Shown here in pieces: positions 1 through 10,194 of a stretch of 64,000 nt of DNA. The notes under the pieces were generated by a model that saw nothing but the letters and a program-made list of their open reading frames with translations, was not told where the DNA came from and did not search any database. The stretch lies in assembly GCA_027475525.1 (NCBI GenBank), contig JAMWFC010000090.1, positions 1,674,001 through 1,738,000 of the forward strand. Direction: 5' to 3'. The position numbers were made by a program, and so were the translations under genes. Positions within the stretch are counted from its first letter, which is position 1, and every line of letters begins with the position of its first letter. The DNA is from Macrolepiota albuminosa (Eukaryota > Basidiomycota > Agaricomycetes > Agaricales > Agaricaceae).

Positions 1-700
1 TCACACCTTCACACCTGAAAACAAAGAGTCAGTGGACATCTTGGAGCAAGATTTTGACAGGATTGTGCAGGGTAGGGCATCACAACGGTACGTGTCATAC
101 GTTGTACAGGAGCCCGCTTTGTGCCATACCATACGTGTCCAGCGGAGTCCGCTACACTGGAGCGGAGCAGTCCCCACAGTGCCGTAGAATACAGAGCCGC
201 AGACGTGTCACAATGTGCTGTATGACACGGTCCAGTGGATCGATAAAAGGCGGGCACACACATGCGCACGCAGGCCCGGCAGATGCCAGCGGACACTAGC
301 GGACGTCAATGTGCGTCAGCGGCCGCCAGCGGGCATCAGCACACGAGTGAAAACCTCCTCCATTGGCGGACTTCATGGCATGAATAAACCCTCCTCGAGG
401 TTCCCCATTTCCCTCCCCTCTCCATTCCTCCCCGCAATAACTCGAGGCTGCGCATCTCCCCTTCCATCCTTTTCCCACCCCCGACGCCAGCGTACGTCCA
501 CGAAAGGGCCCTGAAAATCTACGCAGGCCTACGCAAGCCACCAGCGGACATCCACGCAGACGTACATCGACGGACTCAAACCTACGCGGGCCCTCCCAGG
601 CCTGCGCAGGACACCAGTGGACATCCACAGAGGCCTACGCAGGTCCACGGAGTCTGGTTGGACCAAGGAAAAAAGTAACTTCGTCTTGCCCACCGTATGC

Positions 701-780
701 CTGTGGGGGGGAATCGAACCCCTGGCCTTGGGAAAGCCTCCAGCAATGGAACGCACATTTAACCATTGCACCACAGGTCC
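701..780 (-). ncRNA. tRNA-like sequence (Pol III-type A and B boxes)
   Basis: The minus strand reads TGGTGCAATGG (A-box fit) and, about 45 bases later, GGTTCGATTCC (perfect B-box). The ends CCTGTG...CACAGG can pair as an acceptor-like stem. A TTTCCCA loop could present a CCC anticodon, but the stem around it does not pair cleanly. It could be a decayed tRNA gene or the head of a tRNA-derived SINE. Related copies downstream (1585-2720) favour the SINE reading. Confidence 0.55.
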
Positions 781-1160
781 ATTACTAACGGATAGATTCA
801 AAGGTCGGATAACACAATGAACAGACGCCCACCTACATTTCTGCAGGTTCCCGTATGGATTTTTTGAGGTGGAAGGGGGGTGGCATACCTCCCAAAAGAG
901 TTTTCGTGGCCTGAAAGGGGCGTTGGCATTAGCAGCCATCAGCTGGCCATCAGCTGGCATCCGTCGGAGTTCGTCGGCAGCCATCGTGACTCGCTGGCAT
1001 CCGTCGGCATCCATCAGCATCCGTCGTGCATCTGTCGGCATCTGTCGTGCATCTGTCGGCATCCGCCGGATATCCGCTGGTATCTGTTGAATCCACGGGA
1101 ATCCGTCAGCAACCCCCGGCATCGTCCGGCATCAGGGTGGGAGAGAAGGAAACGGGGTGT

Positions 1161-1314
1161 GTGGGTGTCCGCCGCATGGGGTGGCGTCTCGGAGAGCGTG
1201 GGGGGTGGCGGAAGAGGGATGGGAGTGGGGAGAAAGAGTGGGTGTCCGCCGCATGGGGTGGCGTCTCGGAGAGCGTGGGGGGTGGCGGAAGAGGGATGGG
1301 AGTGGGGAGAAAGA
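1161..1314. repeat. Exact 77-bp tandem duplication (likely assembly join)
   Basis: Bases 1161-1237 are repeated at 1238-1314 without change. The period is the same 77 bp found at about a dozen other places in the window, so this is probably an unmerged contig overlap and not biology. Confidence 0.85.
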
Positions 1315-1584
1315 GGGGGAAGGGGGAAGGGGAGGAGCGTGGGTGTCCGCTGGTACCCCAGCGGACGTCAGGTCAGGGGGGAGGAGGGAAGCGGGGTGCA
1401 TGTGGTGGACGGGGGTGGCGTGTGAGGTAGTGTGGGGAGTGGAGAGGATGGCACTGGGGAGAAAGAGGGGGAAGGGCGGAAGAGGGTGCGTGAGTGTCCG
1501 CTGTCCGCTGGCATGCCAGCGGACGGTAGCGGACGGTAGCTGACGTCGGCATGTGAGCCAGCTGACGTCAGCGGTGCAACCAGT

Positions 1585-2720
1585 CCCAGTGGTTCAGTGG
1601 AATATTCATTTATTGATATTCAATATTGTGTACAGTGGTGGGTTCTACTCCCCCTACTCCACCTTAATGGGGTCTAATGGTGACAATGGAATATTGAGAG
1701 GTGGGTTGGACTCCTGCTAGTGACAAATATTTTAATAGGGCCTGTAAGCCCTAATAAAATATCTGTTCATCACTCGCTAGCATCATCAAGTTGATCCGTT
1801 AAAAACGCTAGAAATTACTGAAGCGGGTATGGGTTGGACGAAGTTGCGCATAGTCACGAGATCTGGAATGACCACATGCGCAAAGACGATCAACCCATGC
1901 CACTGCAGAAATCTCTGGAGTTTTAAACAGATCACATTAATGATGCTAGCGGACATCAGTGGCCTGCTGCTCTAATATGCACTAGCAGGAGTCAAACCCA
2001 CCTCTTGTGCACAATATGAAATATCAATTTATCAATATTCCATTGTACCACAGGCGCTTACTTAGAAGGGGGTCAAACCTGCCTGTCAGTGGCCTATGGT
2101 AGTTGATCTGACCCACTCAATTTTCAGTATTGTGTGGAGTGGCAGGTTCGACTCCCCTAGTCCAGACTTCCCTAGTCCACCATAATGATGTATAATGGTG
2201 TCTTTTTATACTGTTGCATTTTTGCACTAGATGTAAACTGTACTAATTTTTGGTAAGGACCTGTGGTCGAATGGAATATTGATACATTGATATTTCATAT
2301 TGTGCACAAGAGCCGGGTTTGAATCCCACTCGTGCACATCATTAGACATGACATAACTTTGTTTTACTAATTGTTATTTACGTCTATATTCTTTCTACTG
2401 CCCAATTCGAGGGTTCGAGTCCCCCTTGTGTAATCGTTGAAGAGTGTGTTGTTTTTTGCGTTCATGAGAGTGGCATAATGGAACAAAACAATGGGATGGT
2501 TAATCTTAGTGGACCTGAGTCCTGTCCAAACTAATTGAAATGTCTGTAGTAAAGTGCTGTAGCCTAGTACACAATACTAGAGTGATATTTATGTATAATC
2601 CACAGAATGTCCTGTGGTCTAGCAGAATATTGTCAGTTTATGTTCCTTCTAGTGCACAACTGGAGGTAACGGATCAAACGGATTTATAATGGATTCGTCA
2701 GTGGCACAACGGGACGGTTA
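1585..2720. repeat. Cluster of tRNA-like SINE-type repeats, both orientations
   Basis: Several copies share an A-box-like start (TGGTTCAGTGG at 1590, TGGTCGAATGG near 2270), a palindromic AT-rich middle (GGAATATTGATA...ATATT), and a B-box-like end (GGTTCTACTCC at 1641, GGTTTGAATCC near 2318, GGTTCGAGTCC near 2413). A minus-strand copy lies at about 1960-2060. The AT-rich middle replaces a normal anticodon arm, so these are unlikely to be working tRNAs. A dispersed tRNA-derived SINE family is the most economical explanation. Confidence 0.55.
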
Positions 2721-2777
2721 ATCTTGACGAAAAATAACCAACGGAAAAGCCAAGAATTATAGTAACTAAGGATTAAA

Positions 2778-4907
2778 TTACTCGTCCGATGTGTATTCCT
2801 CCTCTTCATTAGATTCATGTAATGTGTCTGAATAGAACAAATTCTCATGAAGCAGGTAGTCTGCTGTCAAAAATGCAAAGTCGTCCGGTGTATATGGCCC
2901 TTGAGGTCTGGGAAGTGTGATGTCTTCATACTTTGCTATCAGGCCTGACGATGAAGATGGTGAGGGTGACTCTGACATATCAACAGACACATCATCAGTA
3001 CGACCAGCTTGATTGAAAGGGCCAATGGGCCTACATCGACCATGTTTTGCTCTAGCGCGAAATTCTTGTTCTGTTGAAATAAATTAACTATGATTACCAG
3101 TGCCAAATTATACTCACGTTGTTGATACAATTCGTTAATTCTTCTCTGATCCTCACGTCGAGTCATACGTGACTCATATTCCTCCCACTCCCGGACATTG
3201 TTACCAGTAGGTAGGGTTGGAGAAGGAGATTGTTGGAAGGGGGAAGACGGGATTTGAAGAGCCGTTACATCAAAAAGCGGTGGAAGATTTTCTTCGTCAT
3301 CGGCTGCCATGCCTCCATCCGTCTCTTCTGCCGTCACAAGAAATAGCGGCGGAAGGTTTTCTTCGTCCTTGGTCGCCATACGTCCGCCGCTCCATCCGTC
3401 TCTTCTGCCGTCACAAGAAATAGCGGCGGAAGGTTTTCTTCGTCCTTGGTCGCCATACGTCCGCCGCTCCAGACTTCCATTTGTCCGCCGTCACCGGCCA
3501 CCACGGTCTCCATCGCTGTTAGTCCTTCTGCTCCTTCACCAACAATGAATAGAGGTGGCAAAGAATTGTCGTCCATCTCCTCTTCCGCAGGAATGAACAA
3601 AGGGGGCAAATCATTGTCTTCGGTCTCCTCTTCCGCAGGAATGAACAAAGGAGGCAAAGAATCCTCTTCCATCTCCTCTTGTGCAGGAATGAACAAAGGC
3701 AGCAAAGATTCGTCTTCCGTCTCCTCTTCTGCAGGAATGAACAAAGGAGGGATACCCTCTAAGTCAGGGTCACTAATGGATGGATTAGGGATATCCACCT
3801 GGTCGTCGTCAGTTTCCCCCAGCTCCCTGAATGTCCCACGGACATGAGCTGCTGGGGCGGAAGGAAGTTGGGATGCCGGTTGAACCACAACGTGAGAGTT
3901 TTCCATTGTAGGGCCATACACCAGTCCAGGTTTACTCTGACTGTAGAGGTGGTGGAATGGATGTTGTGCGTTCGAGGGTTCGATATGTGTCAAGGATGGC
4001 CATTGGGGAGAGTCAACATCAGGGAGAGTGGTAGGATGCGCCATGGAGAGGCAGTCTTGAGGATCAGGCTGCTCACCATCAATACTGTTGGTATGGGACT
4101 CGATGCCTGTCAATTGGCCCGTCCGAGCAGGATCCACGGACCTGGCAACGGAACTGACAACGGAAGCAGCAACGGACTTGCTGCCAGCAAACAGGCGGAT
4201 CATATCGTTGGCCGTTGGCACATGTTCCATCCTATCCAGCGACCACCACTTGTCTAGGGCTAGAAGCATCCGCTGGTGGCCCCTGGTGGATCCGCTACCT
4301 GCAAACACACGGAGCAAATCGTCTGGTGCTGGGACGGACACCAATCCATCGGATGGCAATGTCATGGGCGGCTGGCAGTTGCATGCCAAGAAGCTTTCAA
4401 GAGAGTGGAAGCCTTGCTGATGTACGAGAAGGCAATGCTCCAGCGTTTCATTGCTTAAGACCTGAACATCCTCTCGGCCAATGTGGTTCCACCAATCACA
4501 GCCATACAGATTTCTAATAAGACCTTGACAGCCATCAACAAACTCCAGGATCTCTGTGGGCAAAGTTTGCTGATTTTAGAGAGGGAAAAATCGGCTCATG
4601 CTTTTGATAATGTCTGGGACATTGCAGACCACATTATTCAGTGATGCAGCCCCCAGATATGACAATACAAAGTTCTATGGCACACAGTCAGATCCTAATA
4701 TATTTACACATTTTGAAGTCATCTTACCAACTCCTTGTCTAGATGCTGGATAATCCATGCCTCTTCCGCTTCAAGACTTGGCGCAAGATTGCCAAATATG
4801 GAAAGTGCTGCAATGAGGCGTGACTCGATGTAGTCAACAACCTCTTGCAAATTTTCTAGTACAGTAGCTTGGGACATGACATTGTGTGGTACAGAGGTAG
4901 ACGCCAT
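2778..4907 (-). CDS. Unassigned protein with tandem acidic LPPLF repeats
   Basis: I do not recognise the family. The likely first exon is 4907 to about 4732 (starts MASTSVPHNV, donor GTAAGA). The next runs from an acceptor near 4556 through a long open frame, and the last exon, after an intron near 3070-3117, ends at 2778. The middle holds five head-to-tail 16-residue units of the form PPLFIPAEEETEDxxL (48 bp each, about 3560-3760), then two or three looser ENLPPLF units. The C-terminus is Ser- and Glu-rich. A 77-bp duplication at 3314-3467 breaks the frame; dropping one copy joins the two open frames, so the break is probably an assembly fault. It lies just downstream of, and on the same strand as, a KDZ transposase end and may be cargo of that element. 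No domain, signal peptide or membrane segment is evident. Confidence 0.5.
3314..3467. repeat. 77-bp tandem duplication inside the LPPLF-repeat gene
   Basis: Bases 3314-3390 recur at 3391-3467. Because 77 is not a multiple of three the duplication shifts the frame of the surrounding gene. The downstream frame repeats the same residues (ATKDEENLPPLF) before continuing, as expected if one copy is an artefact. Confidence 0.8.
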
Positions 4908-5040
4908 TGCACTCTTGCTTGTAGAAGGGGATACTGCTATGTATCAGATTTTTGTGCCTTGTAAACAAAAGTGATTTTCAACAATTCCATTGCATGTGAC
5001 TGTCACAAATCCATTCCGATTATCCGCTGATGGCAGCAAG

Positions 5041-5125
5041 CTGCATCCATCAGTTCAATCCGTCTCTGCATCCGTCACATCAATCCGTCTCTGCATCCGT
5101 CACATCAATCTGTCTCTGCATCTAC
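5041..5125. repeat. Short 25-bp tandem repeat
   Basis: About three imperfect copies of a 25-bp unit (CGTCTCTGCATCCGTCACAT plus CAATC) lie between the KDZ remnant and the LPPLF-repeat gene. No coding role is visible. Confidence 0.6.
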
Positions 5126-5130
5126 CATTT

Positions 5131-5731
5131 TCACAGCGGATCTCTTGCAGTTTGGGGGGGAATAAAATCAGGAAGCACCCGCCTAAATTTATCAATTGCC
5201 ATCGAGGCCAATTCTTGCCACATGGCCACCTTTTTGTGGGCATATGACTGGAGACCTCTTTTCTTCACTGACATACCACGCTTTGACCAAATATCTGCCT
5301 GGTTGAAGAAATACCAAACTGTCCACTCCATTTCACTTGTGACAAGCTGACATTCCTCTGTCCATCTGTTGCGTTGTGCTCTAGCACGTAGATAATGAAC
5401 ACGATTAACTGAAGAGATATGTTCACGAACGGATGTAATGATAACGGAAATGTTAACAAGAGGACTCACATTCAGAAATAGTTGCAGATTCATTTTCTGC
5501 ATCAGAATTAGAGTGCCATATCCAAGATACCTTGATCCTTGATGAACCAGGAATGTTGGGATCTCGTATAGCTGTGCTTGCATTCAAATCTGCTTTCTGT
5601 AGAACTGGATACTTTCTCTGAATGCTGGGGTCCGATCCCAGTCGCAGCAGAGCACTGCGGCATCGTGCATAGGCATGAGCCTTCACCAGGATTGAGGCCT
5701 GGATTCTTTGAAGAGGCATCCTTATCCTCAC
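5131..5731 (-). pseudogene. KDZ-family transposase, C-terminal fragment
   Basis: Two exons are joined by a 61-bp intron (5409-5469, donor GTGAGT, acceptor TTCAG). The upstream exon reads RCRSALLRLG...STAIRDPN...SWIW. The downstream exon reads HYLRARAQRNRWTEE, then EMEWTVWYFFNQADIW and GLQSYAHKKVAMW. This order is what I know from the C-termini of Kyakuja-Dileera-Zisupton transposases of agaricomycetes, where an arginine-rich helix is followed by WxEE and a final AYA..KQ..M segment. The catalytic RNase H-like core and N-terminal cysteine cluster should lie upstream (higher coordinates), but that DNA is the start of the divergent gene A. The element is therefore truncated and cannot be autonomous here. 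Confidence 0.7.
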
Positions 5732-5791
5732 TCTTCTGCTCTATCTATCTCTCGCTGTATTTGTTTCTATTTCATTATACTTGGTACTATC

Positions 5792-6214
5792 ATGCCCCCA
5801 CGCAAAAAGTCAAAGAAGACCACAGATAAACCGGAAGATATGATGTGTCCTTTGTACGAGCAGCTGAAAGCTTTGTAAATTTATGTCTGCCTACATATTA
5901 TTTTTATACTGATATATTTGACTATAAGAAATGCAGACCAATTGAATGCGTGCATTATGTAATTGTTTGTATGTACGACCTTGACATGCGCTATCAGTAT
6001 ATTTGCAGCTGTGTTAGCCAGCAACTCGCCTGTCGATGCCGATTCTGCATCTTCCTCTTCAGCCAAGTGCAAAATTGGTGTCGCCGGTGATGTGTACATG
6101 CTTGTATATCATGTTGATTTCAATGATTGCTTATTGTTTGTAGTGATAGTACGCCCTGTACGCCTTCGCCAAAAAAGAAGAGGGCGGGTGGCCCTTCAAG
6201 CGTTGAGTCCCCGG
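5792..6214 (+). pseudogene. Gene A, 5' part (unassigned nuclear-type protein, split by gypsy-1)
   Basis: Starts MPPRKKSKKTTDKPEDMM, a lysine-rich start that looks like a nuclear localisation signal. Three exons are consistent with one frame: 5792-5874, 5998-6093 and 6144 onward. The third exon encodes STPCTPSPKKKRAGG, a second basic stretch. The frame is cut at 6214 by the gypsy-1 LTR. After the element the target duplication CCGG repeats and the same frame continues at 17635, so this is one gene interrupted by an insertion. It runs divergently from the KDZ remnant, with about 60 bp between them. Function unknown; no domain is visible in this half. Confidence 0.6.
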
Positions 6215-7156
6215 TGATGACGCCCAAAGTTTGGTCAGTAACAAATGTAACAATTGTGTTACCGTACCAAGAGTGTGCGTTGGGCACGCTAAAAGTGATG
6301 TGAGGAGTCCCGGGCAGGTCTCAGAGAACGCGTCTGTGGAAAAAGGGTAAAAGTCAGTAACGAGGTCGGCAAGTGTCAAGCACTAAGGTAAAGCACCTAT
6401 GAAAGAGCGGTAAGCGAACACGGCAAAGTGAGCGGCAAGAGCACGGTAAGCTTAGCAAGGTCTAAGCGTCAATGATGCCTGCCGTAGTTGCAAGGCACGA
6501 GTATGTCGAGTGTTGGTGAGCGTCTGCAACTGCCGATGAGTTTGACGTTGCCGACCATAGCGTAAATGAGCTCTAGAGCGTAAGGGAGACTGAAGAAAGG
6601 GGAGTAGTGAACTCTGGTCTATTGTTCTCTTTTCGTATGTACAAGTCGGTAAGTACTTTATATACTACAAGGAGTTCACCGTCGCTAGTGACCAACCATC
6701 GCCAAAGTGCGGTAAACTAGAAAATTTCATAGGGGTAGCTCCAACGGTTTCAGATTCCTACCGTCTTTTCAAGACCCTTGGCGCCACCAGGCGGCAGATC
6801 GCGGTGCTAAACCATCAATCCATCACCCTTCTGTCTGTCAGAACACCTAAGCGACGTTAGGCGCCAAATCAAGATGCTAAGCGGTGTCAGACGCCAAGGT
6901 CAAACGCCAAGCTGTCCGTCAGTTTTTGATAGATCATCAGACTTCTCGCTAAGCGCTGTCGTCAGTGACTGATGCCATCTGTCAGTTGTCATTCTGTCTG
7001 CCGTCGGCGCTATCATTGATCGGATCTGCTTCTTGCCGTGCGCGGCCGTCAAATATCGCCCAAATTGGATAATTAGCGCGCGCTAAGGTATTTTGAGTTG
7101 GTGCCGCGTTGCCGTCGCCTGCCGTTGATGCGCTGATCCTGTATGGGGTCCTATCA
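6215..7156 (-). repeat. gypsy-1 LTR (3' LTR in coding orientation)
   Basis: 942 bp, begins TGATGACGCCC on the plus strand and ends CCTATCA. It differs from its partner at 16693-17634 by about 16 substitutions counted by eye, all transitions and about 14 of them at CpG (CG versus TG or CA). Confidence 0.92.
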
Positions 7157-7325
7157 TCTCCCCCCAACTGAAAAATTGACTGTCCTCAGTCACCAAATAA
7201 GGCTACCGTTACCGCTTTTGTGACAGGTGGTCCGTGCGTTCTTGAGATTTTGTTTATAGTCCTGGCGCGTGAGTTTGGACTTCGTTTCCTCTCCCCATCT
7301 TTTCCTGGCACTCAAAAATAAAAAT

Positions 7326-9643
7326 ATGTCCTTCCGTATTCCAACTCCGCCCCCCGTTCCCTCTCAAGCTGCTCAAGAGGCCGCGTACGCTTACATCGCT
7401 AAGGCCAACCGCTTCATCCGCCATATCGAGGGCGTTGGCGCCAAGCTGCTCAAGAGGCCGCGTACGCTTACATCGCTAAGGCCAACCGCTTCATCCGCCA
7501 TATCGAGGGCGTTGGCGCTGAGGCGTCCCAAAATCTTGTAGTTGGCGTGATGAAGTTACTGGAGAAGTGGTATGAGGTGAGGGTCCTTGGCGTTGGCTGG
7601 GATCGCGAGATCGAGGTGCAGGAGTGGTGTCGTGCCCGATATGTCGATAATCGTGGTGCCGAGTGGTTGGCGCCCTTCTCCCGCTTCGTAAGTTGTCTTT
7701 GCTGCCTAGCGTGTCGCTTAGCTGATTGCTTTCTAGGCGCCTCCCCCAGTCCCCACCATCGAAGATGAGCTGGAGGACATTCTTTCTGGCGCGTTGCCAA
7801 TGACCGTAAGTGCATCGGCAACCGAGTGAGTATCTCCTGACCTTTCCTTCTCTAGCTATGGACTGAACTATCCCCCCGTAGCAAGCAAGAGGTGCTGGAG
7901 CCCCTTGCTCGATTGCAAATCGAGCAGGAGCAGGAGGAGGCTGCCGCCGCTGCTGCCGCACATTCCTTGGCGGTTGCTAGGGCAGAGCTCGCCAAGGAGC
8001 AGAAGAAGGAGTCCGTTGGTGAGGGTTCCAGCAAGGGGTCTCGCGCCGGCAGTGTACAGAGTCCAACACTGCCGGCTAGCAGGAAGGGCTCCCCAGTAAA
8101 GCCGGGTAAGGCTTTGAAGAAAGTGAGTTTTTAACTTTTCTTGCCGCTGCCGTGCCACGCCAACCACTGTTTCCAAGTCTCGTAAGGGAAAGGCCCCCCA
8201 ATACGCGGTAAGTGTTCTTTCAGCCCTAGGCGATGTCTACTAACCTAAGTCTGCAGGCGCCAACACAGACCACCTTTACCGACTCTGAATTGAAGAGTCT
8301 GCTGGTGCCGCGCCGGGAAGACGCCGTTCTTGACGAGGGGATGGAAGCGGGAGTGGTCTTGCCCGAGATGAAGAATAAGAAGACTGTTGGCCTTGCGGCA
8401 AGGCAGGAATTTAAGGATTCCCAAGGGGTGGTAAGCTTAGCGCCTTTTCTGTTACCGTTTTTGCTGACTTAGGTACTAGTGCGACAAATGCTGGGCTGAC
8501 AACGATCCAGAGGGGTGCTGGTACCCTACTGGCGGTCAGCCCTGCTATCGATGCGGGACCCTTAAACGTGCATGTACGCTGGATGGCGCCAAGAGTTGCG
8601 AGCGCGGGGGAGCTCCCGACGCGGTAGTGGAGCGCACCTTCAAGCGTGCCGTCTTGGTCAGGAGAGCGTGAGAGTTCGTCGAGGGAGAGAAGAAGAAGAA
8701 GGCCGCTGGAGACGCAGCAGCAATCAGCAAGAGTTCCCTGGCGCTGCTGACGCGTCAAGGGGACGAAAGCAAAACTGTCAGCAACCGTGGCGCTGGTGAG
8801 CGCCAAGAAAAACGCAAGGCCCCTTCCCCCGGCAAGGGCAAGGGTAAGGCCAAGCGCGTCCGCATTGAGTCGCCCTCCCCCTCTCCAAGTGCTGAGGACA
8901 GGGAGATGAAAGATTTGGAGGAGGCCCTTGCCGCCAGCCGCCTTCCCCCCGTTAGCGGTGAGGCTGGTCCCAGTCGCCTATTGTCCCCTCTCGTCTTGCC
9001 CAAAAACGCGCCCGTCGACGTTTCGACTACTGGCGCCCCAGGCGATGAAGGTGACGTCGTGATGGGAGAGCCCGCTGGTGCACAGGAGATAGCCGGGGAG
9101 GAGGAGACTCGGGAAGCGTTGCCAAGCTGCGAGGAGGAAGAGGGCGGTAATGAGGATGCCGAGGGGGAATTGGAGGAGACTTTGCGAGACGTTCCTGGCA
9201 AGTCCCAGGAATTGCCGACGGTGGAGCCTGCCGCCCCCTGGATGAGCGAGGGCGACTTAGTGACGCAGCTCTGGATGAGCTCGAGTGGGCTTTCTTCGTG
9301 GACCCCCCAGCCTCAGCCAAGAGTCACTGGCGATTCGTACGAGTGGCTGGGGGAGGACTTGGTTTATCCTGTGGTGGCCCTGTACCCTCCTCAGGTTATC
9401 GAGCAGCTGGGAGCACGTGCGGCAAGTATGCGTGCGGTACTGGGTCATGAGCGCGAACGCGCTCGGCAACAAATCATGGCCTCGCGACTCCGGTACTCCA
9501 ATCTAACCCGCAGTATGGAGACCCTTGAGGAATACCAAGCCGACTGTCACGAGGCGCTAGAGTGGCAAGCCCTCAACCACGTTCAAGTTGGCGATCTCCT
9601 ACCCTTTGACGACTCCCTGCCGCTTACCGATAGCGAAGATTGA
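7326..9643 (+). CDS. Antisense cysteine-cluster gene carried inside gypsy-1
   Basis: Plus-strand gene on the strand opposite to gag-pol. It starts MSFRIPTPPPVPSQ and uses about six exons with clean GTAAGT/GTGAGT donors: approximately 7326-7687, 7737-7805, 7882-8122, 8176-8210, 8257-8430 and 8473-9643. The last exon opens with a cysteine array at 8480: C-x2-C, then GCWYP, C-x2-C and a final C, shape C-x2-C-x7-C-x7-C-x2-C-x6-C. This resembles the zinc-binding clusters of basidiomycete retrotransposon-associated proteins and is loosely like a fungal Zn2Cys6 domain. After it come a basic stretch (KGKGKAKRVR), a long acidic region, and a helical tail rich in Arg and Glu. A TGA at 8669-8671 and a 77-bp duplication at 7365-7518 interrupt the model. 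Role unknown; a DNA- or RNA-binding regulator of the element is an inference. Confidence 0.6.
7365..7518. repeat. 77-bp tandem duplication in the antisense gene
   Basis: Bases 7365-7441 recur exactly at 7442-7518, repeating the segment for AAYAYIAKANRFIRHIEG in a shifted frame. Probably an assembly join. Confidence 0.85.
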
Positions 9644-10147
9644 CGGACCTTAGAGTAGATAGGCCGTCGTGTATAGTTTTCTGGTTGCCGTTATATATAT
9701 ATATTGCCGTTCCCCTACTGAGTGGAAGAATTAAGTCCTGTCTGAGTTAGCGCAGCAGGAGAGAGCTAAGCAAAGCAAGCGGCAAGTATTCTAAGATAGG
9801 TTTTTAGCAAGAAGAGTAGTAGGTGAGGGACTTAGACAAATTTTGAGGAAAAAGGGAAACGCTCAGTAGATCATCATAGCAAAAAACCCTTGGCGAGAGT
9901 TGCGCAAGGCGCTAAGCGTTGGCGACACGCTAGCGCTGCGACTTGACTATGTACAGAAATGTCTGTTGGATATAGTATAGTAAGTTTCGGCAAGAAAGAT
10001 AAGTAAAGTAAGTAATAGAAAAAGGAGCTTATCAATAATATTCTGTTCTAATCGTTTTCTTCTTCTTCAACTAAAGTCGGCAAGTCATCATCGTCCAATA
10101 GTTCGGTTTCTTCAAGTTTCTGTTCTAATCGTTTTCTTCTTCTTCAA
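9644..10147. other. Non-coding spacer between antisense gene and pol
   Basis: The two genes converge here (antisense gene ends 9643, pol ends near 10148). The stretch is purine-rich on the plus strand with a short TATATATATA run near 9695, and it ends in the 77-bp duplication at 10041-10194. No open frame of note. Confidence 0.6.
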
Positions 10148-10194
10148 CTAAAGTCGGCAAGTCATCATCGTCCAATAGTTCGGTTTCTTCAAGT
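10041..10194. repeat. 77-bp tandem duplication at the 3' end of gypsy-1 pol
   Basis: Bases 10041-10117 recur at 10118-10194. The duplication overlaps the pol stop and makes the exact C-terminus unreliable. Confidence 0.85.

Larger units (their letters stand above)
280..1560. repeat. Degenerate CAGCGGAC / CATCCGTCGG short-repeat tract
   Basis: The stretch is built from imperfect short repeats related to CAGCGGAC, ACGTCAGCGG and CATCCGTCGGCA. They are densest at 285-340, 540-650, 940-1120 and 1495-1575, with a G-rich purine tract between 1130 and 1490. Open frames here are low complexity and match no family I know. I read it as minisatellite-like intergenic DNA, not coding. Confidence 0.6.

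Noticed and set aside
215..1543. Several overlapping open frames of 60-200 codons at the left end
   Set aside because: They translate short DNA repeats into low-complexity peptides on both strands and show no introns or motifs.
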